From Acanthosepion pharaonis (lineage: Eukaryota; Mollusca; Cephalopoda; Sepiida; Sepiidae), in the NCBI GenBank assembly GCA_903632075.3, contig CAHIKZ030000058.1, positions 2,947,501 through 3,011,500 of the forward strand: DNA of 64,000 bases. The letters run 5' to 3'. The position numbers and the translations under genes were made by a program. The first letter of the stretch is position 1. Each line of letters opens with the position of its first letter. A model generated the notes under the pieces. It had not been told where the DNA came from, ran no database searches, and saw only the letters and a program-made list of their open reading frames with translations. Shown here in pieces: positions 1 to 10,298 of this stretch.

Positions 1-236
1 TGTGGAAGTAATTTTCACGCGATCGGTACTGGTCTTAAAATTTTACAAGTCAATATGCAGTATCCACGCCCTTGATTATCTATAAACGCTGCATATTTGA
101 ATTTTCAACACCACTCCACACACATATACATTTTTCTTGCAACAGCAGTGAGTTACCCAACACAATGTTTATTGCATCCTTCATTGTAAGCAGAGAAAAG
201 AAAAAGTAAACTGAAAAGATTTGGACAGTCTTCAGA

Positions 237-514
237 TATAGTGTAACCCGGATATAAGAGAGTTGTCGGGACCGGAGAAGAAGTCTCTTATATCCGGGTT
301 TCTCTTATATAAGGGTTTGGTCTATTTTATATACATTAACACAGGCTCTAATTTGGAACCAGAGAAAATCTCTCTTATATCCGGGTTTCTCTTATATCCG
401 GGTTTGGTCTATTTTATATACATTAACACAGGCTCTAATTTGGGACCAGAGAAAATCTCTCTTATATCCGATTTTCTCTTATATCCGGGTCTCTTATATT
501 CGGGTTACACTGTA
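237..514 (+). mobile_element. Pogo/Tigger-like MITE, copy 1, with internal duplication
   Basis: Non-autonomous DNA transposon with no transposase. The ends are inverted repeats: it opens with AGTGTAACCCGGATATAAG and closes with CGGGTTACACTG, each next to a TA dinucleotide as expected of Tc1/mariner/pogo insertion. Copies at 3049-3113 and 3218-3406 share these ends. The inner part is built from TCTCTTATATCCGGG in both orientations, so the whole unit can fold on itself. An 87-bp block starting at 284, 371 and 458 is duplicated here but single in the third copy. Because 87 is divisible by 3, an 87-codon frame (263-526) stays open; I do not regard it as a gene. Confidence 0.75.
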
Positions 515-595
515 CTTATGACTTGAATATCAAATGCCCTGCGTATTAAAAAATTACAACAATGTTCACAAGGCATTATTAAACTATTAAAAACG

Positions 596-618
596 ATATA
601 TATATATATATATATATA
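596..618. repeat. (TA)n microsatellite
   Basis: A short pure TA tract between the MITE and the Tc1 fossil. The flanks 515-595 and 619-990 hold no recognisable gene. Confidence 0.9.
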
Positions 619-991
619 GTCAAAAATGAAATTATTCGTACAGCCATCAATTTTGAATATTTTCATCTATTTCTCAGAATATAATGCCCATATGATGCCA
701 GATTTTGTATATGTTAATAAGCACAAAAAGAATATAAAACTCAATTTTCAGAACAATAGGTTAAATAAAATAAAGTTGACAGGTGGATTATGCAAAATAG
801 GAAAAGACAAAACAGTACAGTAGAAAATATCGTTTTAAACTGGTTGATTCGTGTAAGTATAATTTACATAATTATTTTATCGATGTAGCCTTTTAGACTA
901 TTTTTTCAGTTGAATATTTGTGATAATTCCAGCAAAGACGATCGCGTGGTGCATAGAGCGTCACCATTGTTATTTTTATGTTAACAACACA

Positions 992-1994
992 ATGGGGAAG
1001 ACGAAGGAGCTTAGCACTGACTTGAGACAGAGAATTATTAACTTCCATAAGTCGGGAAATAGTTTAGCACTATTTCAAACCGGTTAGCTATCCCTAATCT
1101 ACAATAGATTCTGTTACAAAAAATTTTTAAACAGTGTGGCACGACATCGAATTTGCCTGGGCGTGGAGAAAACCGAAAGCGTTATATAGAACTCCAGGGA
1201 AACTGTGTCGTGAGGTTAATGTTAGCCCAAGAATTGTTTTGAAAGACATCGCCAAAAGTTTGGATACAATGGGTATCAGCATAAGTACTTGCACAATACA
1301 ACGTTGTTTAAATAGAAATGGGTTGTGTGAAAACCGACCAGAATAAACCCCTCTTCACAAACCATGTTACATTGTGGCTCGGTTTAATTTTGCCAAATCG
1401 TTCTTGGAAAAGAATATTGCTTTTGGGAACAAGTAATATAGAATGATGAAACAAAAACCAGGCTTTTGGGGCATAAGGATTTACAGATTTCGCTTTTTCT
1501 ACCAATTAACACTGGCAAGATTAAAACATAGAGGCGGCTCAATGATGTTTTGGGGTTGTTTTAGCTCAAGGGGACTGGACAATTAATTGCAATAAGAGGA
1601 ATAATGAAATTTGCAGACTTTATCAAAATTCTGAAAGAAAATCTACAACTATCAGCGCAAAATCTTCATCTAGGTCGGCGGTTTACTTTCCAGCAAGATA
1701 ATAATCCAAAACATTAGTCTAAAACTTTGACTGCGTCGTTTCAGAAAAAGAATATTACAATTTTGTATGGCCTTCAATGATTGCTGACTTGAATCCTATT
1801 GAAAATTTATGGAAAGAATTGAAAGTTTGAATAAATCCTCGGTCAGCAAAAATTCTTCAGGAATTAAACGTATAACAACTGAAGAATAGAAGAAAACCCC
1901 AGAAAAGACTTGCTCAAATCTAATCAAAAACTCATCTACGAGGTTGTGTTTGAAAACTTCCAAGGAGGTTGTGAAACGTTCTTTGCCTGAATAA
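992..1994 (+). pseudogene. Tc1-like transposase, DDE family, frameshifted
   Basis: Tc1 transposases bind element ends through an N-terminal paired-like domain and cut and paste DNA with a DD34E active site. Visible here: an N-terminus MGKTKELSTDLRQRI from 992, then SLDTMGISIST and IQRCLNRNGL (about 1255-1325), NDETK with the first catalytic Asp at 1444-1446, FQQDNNPKH with the second Asp at 1697-1699, and PIENLWKELK with the catalytic Glu at 1801-1803. The Asp-Glu distance is 104 nt rather than the 105 needed for DD34E, so one base is lost. Stops and shifts occur throughout, so this is a dead copy. I could not fix its inverted ends. Confidence 0.9.
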
Positions 1995-3048
1995 GAATGG
2001 ATTTGATAATCATTCTTATGTTTTTATTTTTTGTATTTACTTTATTTCATTTATTTTTTCTTTTTGTTTAGTCATATTTTAGGAAGTTGGTCAGACGAAG
2101 AACTTTTCTGTATATCCTTGTAAATCGGTTATTTTGTTGACGCGGCCTTTGGGCAAATCCTCACTATTTTTTTTTCGCATGGTCGAAAAGCAAACTGTCA
2201 ATATTAATCCGCCTCAGAAAATAGTTTTGAAAACATTTCTACTGCGTCTAGGTAAAAGAGTCATGTATTTTCAAGTTTTTCTCAATATTCTTTTCCCACT
2301 CCCACGATTTTTTTACAGCTAGTAAAAGCAGTTTTCTTTTCATAAGCTGACCGGCGGCCATATTATATAGATGTTAATTCATGGTTCTTGGTTAGTGGTT
2401 GAAGAGTTTTCGGGTAATAAAGAAAGAGATCTAGCTTTTCTTCTTTTTCAATATAAATTTATTGCTTTATTTTTGATCTTTTCTTTTGTTGAATTTCTTA
2501 AAAAAAAAAGTTCTCTTTCTTTCTTATTTTGGTCGTTATTTGTTGCAAGTCAGGCCCCTGATTCCTTCCTTCATTTTTTTTTTCTTTTTTATGGTAGTCA
2601 TTATTCGTAAGTACACGAGTCAGTTTGCTGCACTATGAATCATCTTTTGTTGAAATATTTGACTTTTTAACAAATCTAAATTATTATTTTTGCTACATCT
2701 ATTTTATCATTTTATTCATTCTTTCTTTCTCTCAAATAAATATTCTATTTCCTTTAAACCGTTATTTCTTTAAAAATAAATTCTGATTTTTTTTTCTTTT
2801 CAGTTGTATTGTGCTTTTTCTTTTGTTTTATTTTATCACATATCTTTTTCGTATTTCTTTAATTTTATTCTGACATGTTTGTCTATTTTATTATGGTTTA
2901 ATTTATTCTCTTCTTTTTTCCCATCATCCTCTTTTCCTCTTCCGGCTTTTCTTTTAAATTTATTTCGTTTCTTTCTGTTCTTTTTCTGTTTATATCGTTA
3001 CTTTTTCCTTCATTTTATTCTTTCTTTCATAACGTTCTGCTTTCCCAT
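1995..3048. other. T-rich, strand-asymmetric intergenic DNA
   Basis: No gene seen. The + strand is dominated by T and C runs, and every open frame is a low-complexity F/L/S-rich string. The asymmetry continues to about 3720 around the two MITEs. Confidence 0.6.
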
Positions 3049-3113
3049 TACAGTGTAATCTTATATCCGGGTTTCTCTTATATCCGGGTCTCTTATATCC
3101 GGGTTACACTGTA
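3049..3113 (+). mobile_element. Pogo-like MITE, copy 2 (65-bp deletion form)
   Basis: Begins TA-CAGTGTAA and ends GGGTTACACTG-TA, with only three short TCTTATATCCGGG-type units between. It shares both ends with the copies at 237-514 and 3218-3406 but has lost the middle. Confidence 0.7.
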
Positions 3114-3217
3114 TCAAATTTTATTTCTTATTGTTTCTTCATTGTCTAGTTTATTATATTTTCATTTTCATTCATTCTTTCTTCTCTTTTACCATCAACT
3201 TCTCTTCTTTGACCGAT

Positions 3218-3406
3218 CAGCGTAACCCGGATATAAGAGACCCGGGTATAAGAGAAACCCGGATATAAGAGAGATTTTCTCTGGTCCCAAATTAGAGCCC
3301 ATACTTACCTAAACAAAATAGACCAAACCCGGATATAAGAGAAACCCGGATATAAGAGACTTCTTCTCCGGTCCCGACAACTCTCTTATATCCGGGTTAC
3401 ACTGTA
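3218..3406 (-). mobile_element. Pogo-like MITE, copy 3
   Basis: Inverted relative to copy 1. The right end reads GGGTTACACTG-TA and the left end CAGCGTAACCC. The unique middle (ACCAGAGAAAATC, GGTCTATTTT on the complement) matches copy 1 with only one 87-bp block, so this is nearer the ancestral structure. Confidence 0.75.
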
Positions 3407-4087
3407 TTTTGATTGCTTTTCTTTTATTTTTGTCATAAGCCTTCCCGTCTTTCTTACTTTACCGCTTTTTCTTGTTCTTTTTCTTATCAATTTTCTGACG
3501 ATTTCCTTATATGTATTCGTTTTGCCAATGATTATTTACTCTTTTCATATCATAATCTTTTCCTTTTTCGTTTTTTTTTCTTTACTTCATTTTTTCTGCC
3601 TTGTTTGTTTCTTTCTTTTATTCTATTTTTTTTATTTCTTTTATAATCTCTCCCTGCCTTTCCATCATCCGGGCACTTGCTGTTTGTTCCTGTTTTTTCT
3701 TAAAATTTGATCGTCACTCAGAATTCTAAACACGGCTTTCTTAGCATTCTTCATTAGAACCTGATCTCTGATGTTTCACCTCTCTCTCTTTTTCACGTAA
3801 GTTAGAGTTTGTTGAATTTTTTCTACAATAAAGCGAGATATCTTATCACAAAATCAATTAACTATCTTTTTAAATTTCCGTGTAGAACTCTTTGGTAAAA
3901 TACACCGTTACATAGATTCTCAGTGCAGTTCTTTGTAGCGTTGTTTATTCTGGAATATGTAGAACGCGTAATTTAGAAAACTACTCAAAGAAACGTCATA
4001 CTCTTTATTTCCTAGTTATATGTTTAAAAAGTTATTCTCTATTGTGAACATGTTTATTTAACATACAATTTATTTTCTAAGACACGA
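3407..4087. other. No gene recognised
   Basis: T-rich to about 3720, then ordinary AT-rich DNA without repeats or coding frames that I recognise. Confidence 0.5.
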
Positions 4088-4103
4088 AATATATATATAT
4101 ATA

Positions 4104-4153
<50 letters not shown>
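4088..4153. repeat. Compound (TA)n(TG)n microsatellite
   Basis: A short TA run, then about 24 uninterrupted TG units. The next stretch, 4154-4796, shows no gene. Confidence 0.95.
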
Positions 4154-4157
<4 letters not shown>

Positions 4158-4793
4158 CTGTACCGGTTGTAACAGCAAAATTGTCCAAGTCGTGTAAAAG
4201 CAAAATTGTATATTTGTTAAATAAAGCTTAGAAATGATTAAAGATATCTTACTGGAATTCTCCGAGGTTCATATATAACACAGTTTGACTCTACTTTGAG
4301 CAATAAGAATGTATAATGAATCTCCAAGCTTAACAGAAGAATCGTAATGAAATCGATCATATATGAAATGGACATGTTCATCATTAATTAATCATAGCTA
4401 TGGTTCTTTTCTAATTGATCTCTTTAGATCTAACTTGAAATGATGATTCCTCTTCCCGTTGTGACCTCCGAATTCACTTTTCCTCTCTACTGTTTCATTG
4501 CTTTAAACTCATTCACCGTTCTCTTGAATGGATTTTGGAAATGGAAGCCAGAGTATGAATGTTGTTACAATTAATGAAAGACTGGATGATATTTTTCCTC
4601 TCACCATTGCTCAGTTGGGAATACAGTGGGGCTGAAACAATACGATTTTAACCTATTCTCTTTCTAACTACATAACTCAAAGGTTTTTTTCACTGATTCT
4701 TACTACAAATAGTGTCAAGATGGCTACACTTCTTATCTGAAAACCTGGAAGTAAATAATAAACATTTTGATGGATGAATAATTTTGCAGTTAC

Positions 4794-4796
<3 letters not shown>

Positions 4797-4881
<85 letters not shown>

Positions 4882-4888
4882 GAGAGAT
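4797..4888. repeat. Compound (TA)n(GA)n microsatellite
   Basis: About 23 TA units run directly into about 22 GA units with a few interruptions. Periodic YIYI/ERER frames here are artefacts. Confidence 0.95.
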
Positions 4889-5094
4889 ATAATGAGAGAG
4901 AAAGAGAATGAGAAAAACAGATACACAGTGAGGCGGACAGACAAAGAGAAAAGTGACGAAAGGAGAGAGACAATGAGAAAATACTCTATAGTCACCTGAT
5001 CCTCTGCTGGAGATAAATCAAGATCAAGATTCCTCAGGATATGCACAATGCCAAGATAATTATCTGGTATAAAATATTGGGTGATCACAATGCC

Positions 5095-6410
5095 TGCAAT
5101 AGCTACCCGGGTATCACCCTGTTTTGCATTGTTGAAAAATTATTTGCCCGAGTAGTTTAACGCTACTCCAGCTCCTTGCTGATCGCTTCTATCCAGAATC
5201 ACAATATCGATTCAGGACTAAGAAATCCACAGTTTAAATTATCTTCATTCTATAACAAGTTTCAGAAGAAATGCTGTGAACAAGAAGTGCCACTATACAT
5301 CTCCTTCATCGATCTCTCAAAGGCTTTCGATTTCGTTAACAGGAATATTTTGTTTCATTGGACAACGGCAGTTGTCTGCCACCTACATTCGAGGAGCACC
5401 ATCACCTCCTATGACGAAATATGCAGAGTGTAATCAGCTATAATGGGGGAAGATGCAGTCTTATTCAAAATTCATAGTGCCCTCCGAAATTTATAGTGCA
5501 TACCAAAATTTATATTGCCTTCCAAAATTCATAGTACCTTTCAAAATTCATAGTGCCTTCCAAATTCATAGTGTCTTCCAAAATTCATAGTGCCCTCCAA
5601 AATTTATAGTGCCTAACAAAATTTATATTGCCTTCCAAAATTCATAGTGCCTTCCAAAATTCATAGTACCTTCCAAATTCATAGTGTCTTCCAAAATTCA
5701 TAGTGCTCTCCAAAATTCACAGTGCCTTACAAATTTATAATGTCTTCCAAAATTCACAGTACCTTCCAAATTCATAGTGCCTTCCAAAATTCATAGAGCC
5801 TTCCAAATTCATAGCGCCGTAAAACAAGGATGCGTTTTAGCTCTGACTTTCTTTGACATATTTTCCGTGTTATTGAGTTTTGTCTTCAGACAATGCGAAA
5901 AAAGGGAATACTGACATACAAGAAAAAATATTAATATTATTCAACTTTTCCTGCCTGACGAAAATACCAAGTTTATTACAGACCTCATCAGAGAAATGCT
6001 GCTTTCTGATGATGCAGCTCTGACCACACACACCAAAATGCTACCTCCAACAACTGATTAGTCAGTTCACGCATGACTGTTAGGATTAATCATCATCTCC
6101 ATCGATCTGCATCGATTACGTGGTGCATAGACCTGGGCTCTACCATCACCAACAACCTATCGCTTGAAATGGAAATTGTAAAAGAAGTATCGCCAATGCG
6201 GCAGCAGCGATGGCCAAATTCTCAAGAATGTACGGTACAAAATCAGCTGATCTTGCGTAGCAAACTGAAATTATTTCAGGCATGTACACTTAAGAATTTG
6301 CTTGACGGCAGCGACATTTGGGCAACATAAGACCGCCGGAAACTCTTCCATATCCATTGCATATGAGGTATTCCCGGTATTACATTGAGGCACAAAGTTA
6401 CCAAAAATCT
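5095..6410 (+). pseudogene. LINE reverse transcriptase (endonuclease-RT type), broken and expanded
   Basis: Remnant of a non-LTR retrotransposon polymerase, which copies element RNA at a nicked target. In order: SYPGITLF (about 5100), QKKCCEQEVPLYISFIDLSK with the catalytic Asp of motif A (about 5270-5325), YNGGRCSLIQNS (about 5440), then after a 360-bp minisatellite VKQGCVLALTFF (about 5822), REMLLSDDAAL corresponding to the FADD box (about 5990-6020), LGSTITNNLSLEMEI (about 6130-6175), and a C-terminal KLFQACTLKNLLDGSDIWAT (ends 6327). Stops and shifts abound. The minisatellite lies exactly between motif A and the VKQGC segment, which are normally close together. Confidence 0.85.
5456..5818 (+). 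repeat. About 20-bp minisatellite inside the RT pseudogene
   Basis: About 18 imperfect copies of a unit like CCTTCCAAAATTCATAGTG, with length variants from missing single bases. It begins after the RT segment LIQNS (aaaattcatag at the DNA level) and ends at VKQGC, so the seed may be that coding sequence itself. Confidence 0.9.
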
Positions 6411-6529
6411 AGCCTACTGATAAGCTGCGATAAATGATAACTGCGATTCAGTTTTTTTTTAATTATTGTTTCTGGATGCACATAAAATACAAAACATTTA
6501 TTCCAAAAGAAAAAAAAAGAAAAAAAAAA

Positions 6530-6738
6530 AAGAAAAATCGTCCTTGATAATGGCTAAAAGAATAGACGAAAGCGCACGAATAGACCTTTTGGAAAGTTTT
6601 TACACAAATTGTGCCCAGAAAGAAAAAAAGAAATCACTTCGAAGAACACCATAAAACTTAGATAAAAAGTATACACGTAGTACTTTATCAGTCGTCTTAA
6701 ACGCAACTTGTATGAAAGAGGGATTGCTGCCCAATTAC

Positions 6739-6741
<3 letters not shown>
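6530..6741 (+). repeat. Dispersed repeat ending in (TA)n, copy 1
   Basis: Matches 39715-39913 in the same orientation: both share CCTTGATAATGGCTAAAAG-type sequence, a CTTGTAT...AGAGGGATTG stretch, and a final GCCCAATTACACA just before a long (TA)n tract. The 5' part carries a hairpin of the YTGAWRA-stem-GAAA plan (6543-6575). The A-rich stretch 6411-6529 holds nothing else. Confidence 0.7.

Positions 6742-6806
<65 letters not shown>
6742..6806. repeat. (TA)n microsatellite
   Basis: About 32 uninterrupted TA units between the dispersed repeat and the inverted-duplicate tail. Confidence 0.95.
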
Positions 6807-6810
<4 letters not shown>

Positions 6811-7199
6811 CGAAATAAAAGTGTAAAATTTAATATTACAAGACATATTAAAACAATATTAAATAATAAAAAACTCAACAACAAGGGGGGAAGTAACTGA
6901 TTTTTGCTCCTGCTCGTCAGGCTTCCACGGGAGATTCAAATTAAAACAGAAATGTACAATAAGAATAGGTGGAAAAAAAATATACACATACATACATATA
7001 TACATATATATATTTGTATATATGCAAGAAGGAACTAGAGGCAGATGACAGCGAGTCCCAGAAAACACTCACGTTGCTTCCCCCACTCTTGTTGTTGAGT
7101 TTTTTTTTTATTATTTAATATTGTTTTAATATGTCTTGTAACATTAAATTTTACACTTTTATTTCGATCATTAAATTTTGTACCTACAAAAATATCTTT

Positions 7200-7200
<1 letters not shown>
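6807..7200. repeat. Large inverted repeat with a Penelope-like 3' terminus
   Basis: Arms at 6807-6892 and 7084-7169 are near-perfect reverse complements for about 85 bp (differences: a T/C change and A-run length), with a loop of about 190 nt. The right arm continues into TTAAATTTTGTACC and ATATCTTTA before (TA)n. That terminus recurs at 12808-12836 and, inverted, at 37488-37520, where it follows a Penelope-like coding fragment. I read this as two tails of one retroelement joined head to head. Confidence 0.75.
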
Positions 7201-7202
<2 letters not shown>

Positions 7203-7235
<33 letters not shown>

Positions 7236-7269
7236 TCAAAGATACACATACAAGTACACATACGAACAC

Positions 7270-7303
<34 letters not shown>
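7203..7303. repeat. Two (TA)n tracts
   Basis: Tracts at 7203-7232 and 7271-7303 separated by 38 bp of CA-rich sequence. Confidence 0.9.
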
Positions 7304-7306
<3 letters not shown>

Positions 7307-7417
7307 CAAGCACACACATGAATAACTATAGTTGAGGTATTAAATATAACATCAATCATCTAAGTGAGTGATACATTTTTATCGTATTAATGCTCTATTT
7401 ATAATGGAAAATGTTTA

Positions 7418-7471
7418 ATGAAAGGCGCGTTTCGCTGGAGAAAACATTATTTTCTTTTCATCAACATCAGC
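7418..7471 (-). other. Hairpin of the hammerhead-like plan
   Basis: On the minus strand TTGATGA is followed by a stem AGAAAA/TTTTCT and then GCGAAACGCG. It lies just upstream of the LTR element's insertion point. Whether it folds or cleaves is unknown. Confidence 0.35.
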
Positions 7472-7485
7472 TCGATTAAAAGAAG

Positions 7486-7814
7486 TGTTAAGGGGTCCAC
7501 CCCTTTTTCATACAAGTGGACTCGCCTAGTGTGTACTTGTATTGCTACCGGTGAATACCGGGAAGTCGGAGAGTAAGAGAGAGTTACACTGATACAGTAA
7601 AAGTGTGAGGTAACCGCTTTGGAGGAGTCACAGTTGCGATCACGTAGACTCAGAAGGAAGTCCTACTTCGATACTGAATTTCCCAGACTGTATATATATA
7701 TATTATAATTGCTACTAACCGCATTTCTGGATCTACTAACCGTATTACTAATTGTATTATTACGTCAATACACTTATTTGCTATATTTCATTCCTGCGTT
7801 TGTCATTCATTTCA
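7486..7814 (+). repeat. 5' LTR
   Basis: Begins TGTTAAGGGGTCCAC and ends near CATTTCA. It matches the 3' LTR across its length (ACAAGTGGACTCGCCTAGTG, ACGTAGACTCAGAAGGAAG, ATTTCTGGATCTACTAACCG) with scattered differences and small indels. Confidence 0.85.
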
Positions 7815-8045
7815 TTGGCGACGAGCGATTCGAACTTACACGGGAAGAAGAAACAACAAAAAATTTCCCTCGTCGTCCACAGCGAATTGGCGACGAGCAA
7901 TTCGAACTCACACTAGAAGAAATAGAAAAATCTTCCCCTCGTCCACAACAAATTGACGACGAGCGATTTGAACTCACACAGGAAGAACAAACAACAAACA
8001 ACAAACATTTTTTCCCTCGTCGTCCACAACAAATTGACGAAAAAG
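7813..8045 (+). repeat. Tandemly repeated leader / primer-binding region
   Basis: Immediately after the 5' LTR, TTGGCGACGAGCGATTCGAA recurs in imperfect copies at about 7815, 7885 and 7954, with a fourth partial at about 8031. The spacers share CCTCGTCGTCCACA. The first copy sits where the tRNA primer would pair. The copies are in frame and translate as repeats of a GDERFELT-like peptide, so they may also lengthen the Gag N-terminus. Confidence 0.75.
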
Positions 8046-8081
8046 AGTTACGAGGATTAAAAATACGTAAATTGAGTTATC

Positions 8082-9000
8082 ATGGAAAATTTTAAAAATA
8101 TTTTGCTAGAATTGGTAAAATACCAAAATGATCAACAAATACGAATGCAAGAAAAATCGAAAAAGCAATTACTACAAACGCAGAAGGAAAATCAAGGAAT
8201 ACAAAAAGAGCTCCAGGAACTAATATTGAAAGTAGCGGGTAACAAGCAATTAGATATTGAAACAGAGGCAACTTTTTCGCAAAACGCAGTTTGGAATACT
8301 ATAGAGATTTTCAAATATTCTCTAGATGAGGACAAAAAATTCGGAGATTACTTCAGAAGACATGAAGACATCTTTAACATCGACTGTCAAAACTGAACAG
8401 AAGCAAAAAAGCTACGTCTATTGCTTAGAAAATTAGGAACTGGAGAATATACAAAGTTCGTGAATTATATCTTGCCAAAAAAGACGAACGAATTAACATT
8501 TGTCGAAGCAGTTATATGTCTTAAAGAACTCTTTAGTCCAAAATCATCACTCTTCCACAGGAGGTGGAAATGCCTTAACCTGCTAAAAGGCAATAATGAG
8601 GATTATTCCACGTTTGCCGCAATCGTAAATAAGCGTTGAGACGACTTCAAATTAGCGGTATTAACCCCAGACAATTTCAAGTGTCTCATCTTTGTTCAAG
8701 GTTTAGTTTCAACAAAAGATAGCGAAATGCGAAAAAAAGAATGCTTTCAAAATTACAAAATGAACCTTGACTAACACTACAACAATTATCAGAAGATTGC
8801 CAGAAATGTCTAAGTATAGAGAAAGACTCGAAGGACATTGAGGTACAGCTGTATCACATATACGTAAGTTAAACAAAAGTCTACGTTCTTCACCCTCCCC
8901 GGAACGAAAACAAAAATTCTATAATAGTGAAAAAAGATTCTCACCCTTCCTGGAAAGAAAACAATAATTCCATAATAAGAAAAATATACAACATACAGGG
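8082..9000 (+). pseudogene. gag, capsid region, two stops and a frameshift
   Basis: Gag of a Mag-like retrotransposon, which builds the particle around element RNA. It starts MENFKNILLELVKYQNDQQ at 8082 with a coiled-coil-like K/Q/E-rich stretch to about residue 50. It continues through KFGDYFRRHEDIF and, after an in-frame TGA (8394), KKLRLLLRKLGTGEYTKFV, LTFVEAVICLKELFSPK and RWKCLNLLK. A second TGA at 8637 precedes DDFKLAVLTPDNFKCLIFVQ. A +1 shift near 8735 is needed to read LSKLQNEP and LTLQQLSEDCQ. Such wording is characteristic of this gag family. Confidence 0.8.
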
Positions 9001-9006
9001 CAAATT

Positions 9007-9342
9007 ATGACGAAAACCGAAGCAAATATAAGCCCCCCCCCATCAGCATGTTATCGATGTGGAGGACTACATTGGAACAAGGATTGTCATTTTAAATATA
9101 AAAACTGTCTTGAATGTGGAGAAATGGGCCACAAGGCATCCCGATATAGGAATAGAAAAGATACTAGTACAATAAGAGCTACTAGGATGCATAACGAAGA
9201 CAACACCAACATAAAGAAATATGTGGAACTTGAAATTTTAAATAGAAAGATAAAATTGCAACTGGATTCGGGTTCCGACCTCACGATAATCATCCTACAG
9301 ACATGGAGAAAACTTAACAGACCAACCATGTTACATACATAA
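9007..9342 (+). pseudogene. Zinc-knuckle nucleocapsid and aspartic protease fragment
   Basis: An open frame of 111 codons. The first CCHC knuckle is intact: CYRCGGLHWNKDC (CX2CX3HX4C spacing). The second, CLECGEMGHKASRY, has Tyr in place of its last Cys, so it should not hold zinc normally. LQLDSGSDLTII follows, with the DSG active-site triplet of retropepsins. The frame stops at 9340, in the middle of the protease. The first knuckle binds element RNA in the family; the protease processes the polyprotein. Confidence 0.8.
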
Positions 9343-9443
9343 AAAATTGCAAAGTCGGTTACAGGCAAACGAATAAAATTCGAAGGAGAAATAATCGTGA
9401 ATGTTAAATTTCACGGAAAAACCAAAAAGTTAAGATATACGTC

Positions 9444-9854
9444 ATGAAAGATACTGAAAACCTAGTAGGTATCGACTGGATGCAGAATTTCAACGTTTGG
9501 AACCTACCTATCAGCAAAAAGTTAGAGGTTGAAACATCAGATGCTATACATTTAAAGGAAGAATTATATAACCAATTTCCTGAGGTATTTTCGAGCGGGT
9601 TGGTACGATGCAACAAATTTGAGGCCAGAATTAAATTAACAGAAAACGTCCAACCAGTATGTAAAAAGAAGCTAAACGTGCCATTTGCTACCATAGTTGG
9701 AAACAGTAAAGATTTATACAAGGCAGTAAAAGAACTACCTGTCACTTTACGAGAGATAAGAAAAGAAGCGGAAAAGGATGAATTTATGCAGAGGGCGAAG
9801 GTAAAAATGCAGTCTGTGTTTGACAAATTATTACTAAACAAGAACAAAAACTAG
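9444..9854 (+). pseudogene. pol remnant: two internal deletions, frame kept
   Basis: 136 open codons joined from three separate parts of Pol. First, the end of protease and approach to RT (LVGIDWMQNFNVW, YNQFPEVFSSGLV, ending KKLNVPFA). Then abruptly the linker that in the family separates RNase H from integrase (AVKELPVTLREIRKEAEKDE). Then, after KVKMQ, the segment that follows the integrase core (SVFDKLLLNKNKN). Thus RT plus RNase H and the integrase core are both missing while the frame stays open. This assignment rests on my recollection of family order and needs an alignment. Confidence 0.65.
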
Positions 9855-9965
9855 CATACACCTATTGTACCCAAAAGATTATTTAAAACATGAAGAGAAA
9901 ATTTACCGAACATCTGGTCATCGACCATAAGAGAAAAAAATACTAACTCCCCACCTAATGGGTCT

Positions 9966-9976
9966 AAGGAGGTGGG
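9966..9976 (+). promoter_or_regulatory. Polypurine tract before the 3' LTR
   Basis: AAGGAGGTGGG lies directly at the 3' LTR boundary, where plus-strand DNA synthesis is primed in LTR retrotransposons. Confidence 0.55.
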
Positions 9977-10298
9977 TAAGGGGTCCACACTTATTTCATA
10001 CAAGTGGACTCGCCTAGTGTGTACTTGTACTGCTACCGGTGAATAACCGGAAGTTGGAGAGTAACAGAGAGATACACTGAGACGGTGAGAGTGTGAGGTA
10101 ACCGCTTTGTAGGAGCCACAGTTTGCGAGCACGTAGACTCAGAAGGAAGTCCTACTTCGATACTGAATTTCCCCGACTGTATATATATTATTATTGCTAC
10201 TAACCGCATTTCTGGATCTACTAACCGTATTATTACCAACTATATTATTACGTCAATACATTTATTTGTTATATTTCATTCCTGTGTTTGTCATTTAT
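9973..10298 (+). repeat. 3' LTR
   Basis: Starts GGTAAGGGGTCCAC and ends near GTCATTTATTGG. It is diverged from the 5' LTR by many substitutions and a few indels, so the insertion is not recent. A (TA)n stretch varies in length between the LTRs. Confidence 0.85.

Larger units (their letters stand above)
7486..10298 (+). mobile_element. Mag-like Ty3/gypsy LTR retrotransposon, internally deleted
   Basis: A 2.8-kb element with two similar LTRs (7486-7814 and about 9973-10298), a TGG-type primer-binding site, gag, zinc knuckles, a protease and fragments of pol, all on the + strand. Autonomous elements of this type are roughly twice as long. RT, RNase H and integrase cores are absent. No convincing target-site duplication is visible. 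After the 3' LTR a leader-like stretch (TTGG-GAC and AAGAAGAAA, 10297-10350) resembles the internal leader, so this may be a remnant of a tandem pair. Confidence 0.85.

Noticed and set aside
263..526. 87-codon frame with 29-residue repeats
   Set aside because: It is the translated MITE duplication (87 bp) and has no independent support.
7807..8004. Serine/cysteine-rich minus-strand frame
   Set aside because: Antisense of the repeated leader and Gag start of the LTR element.
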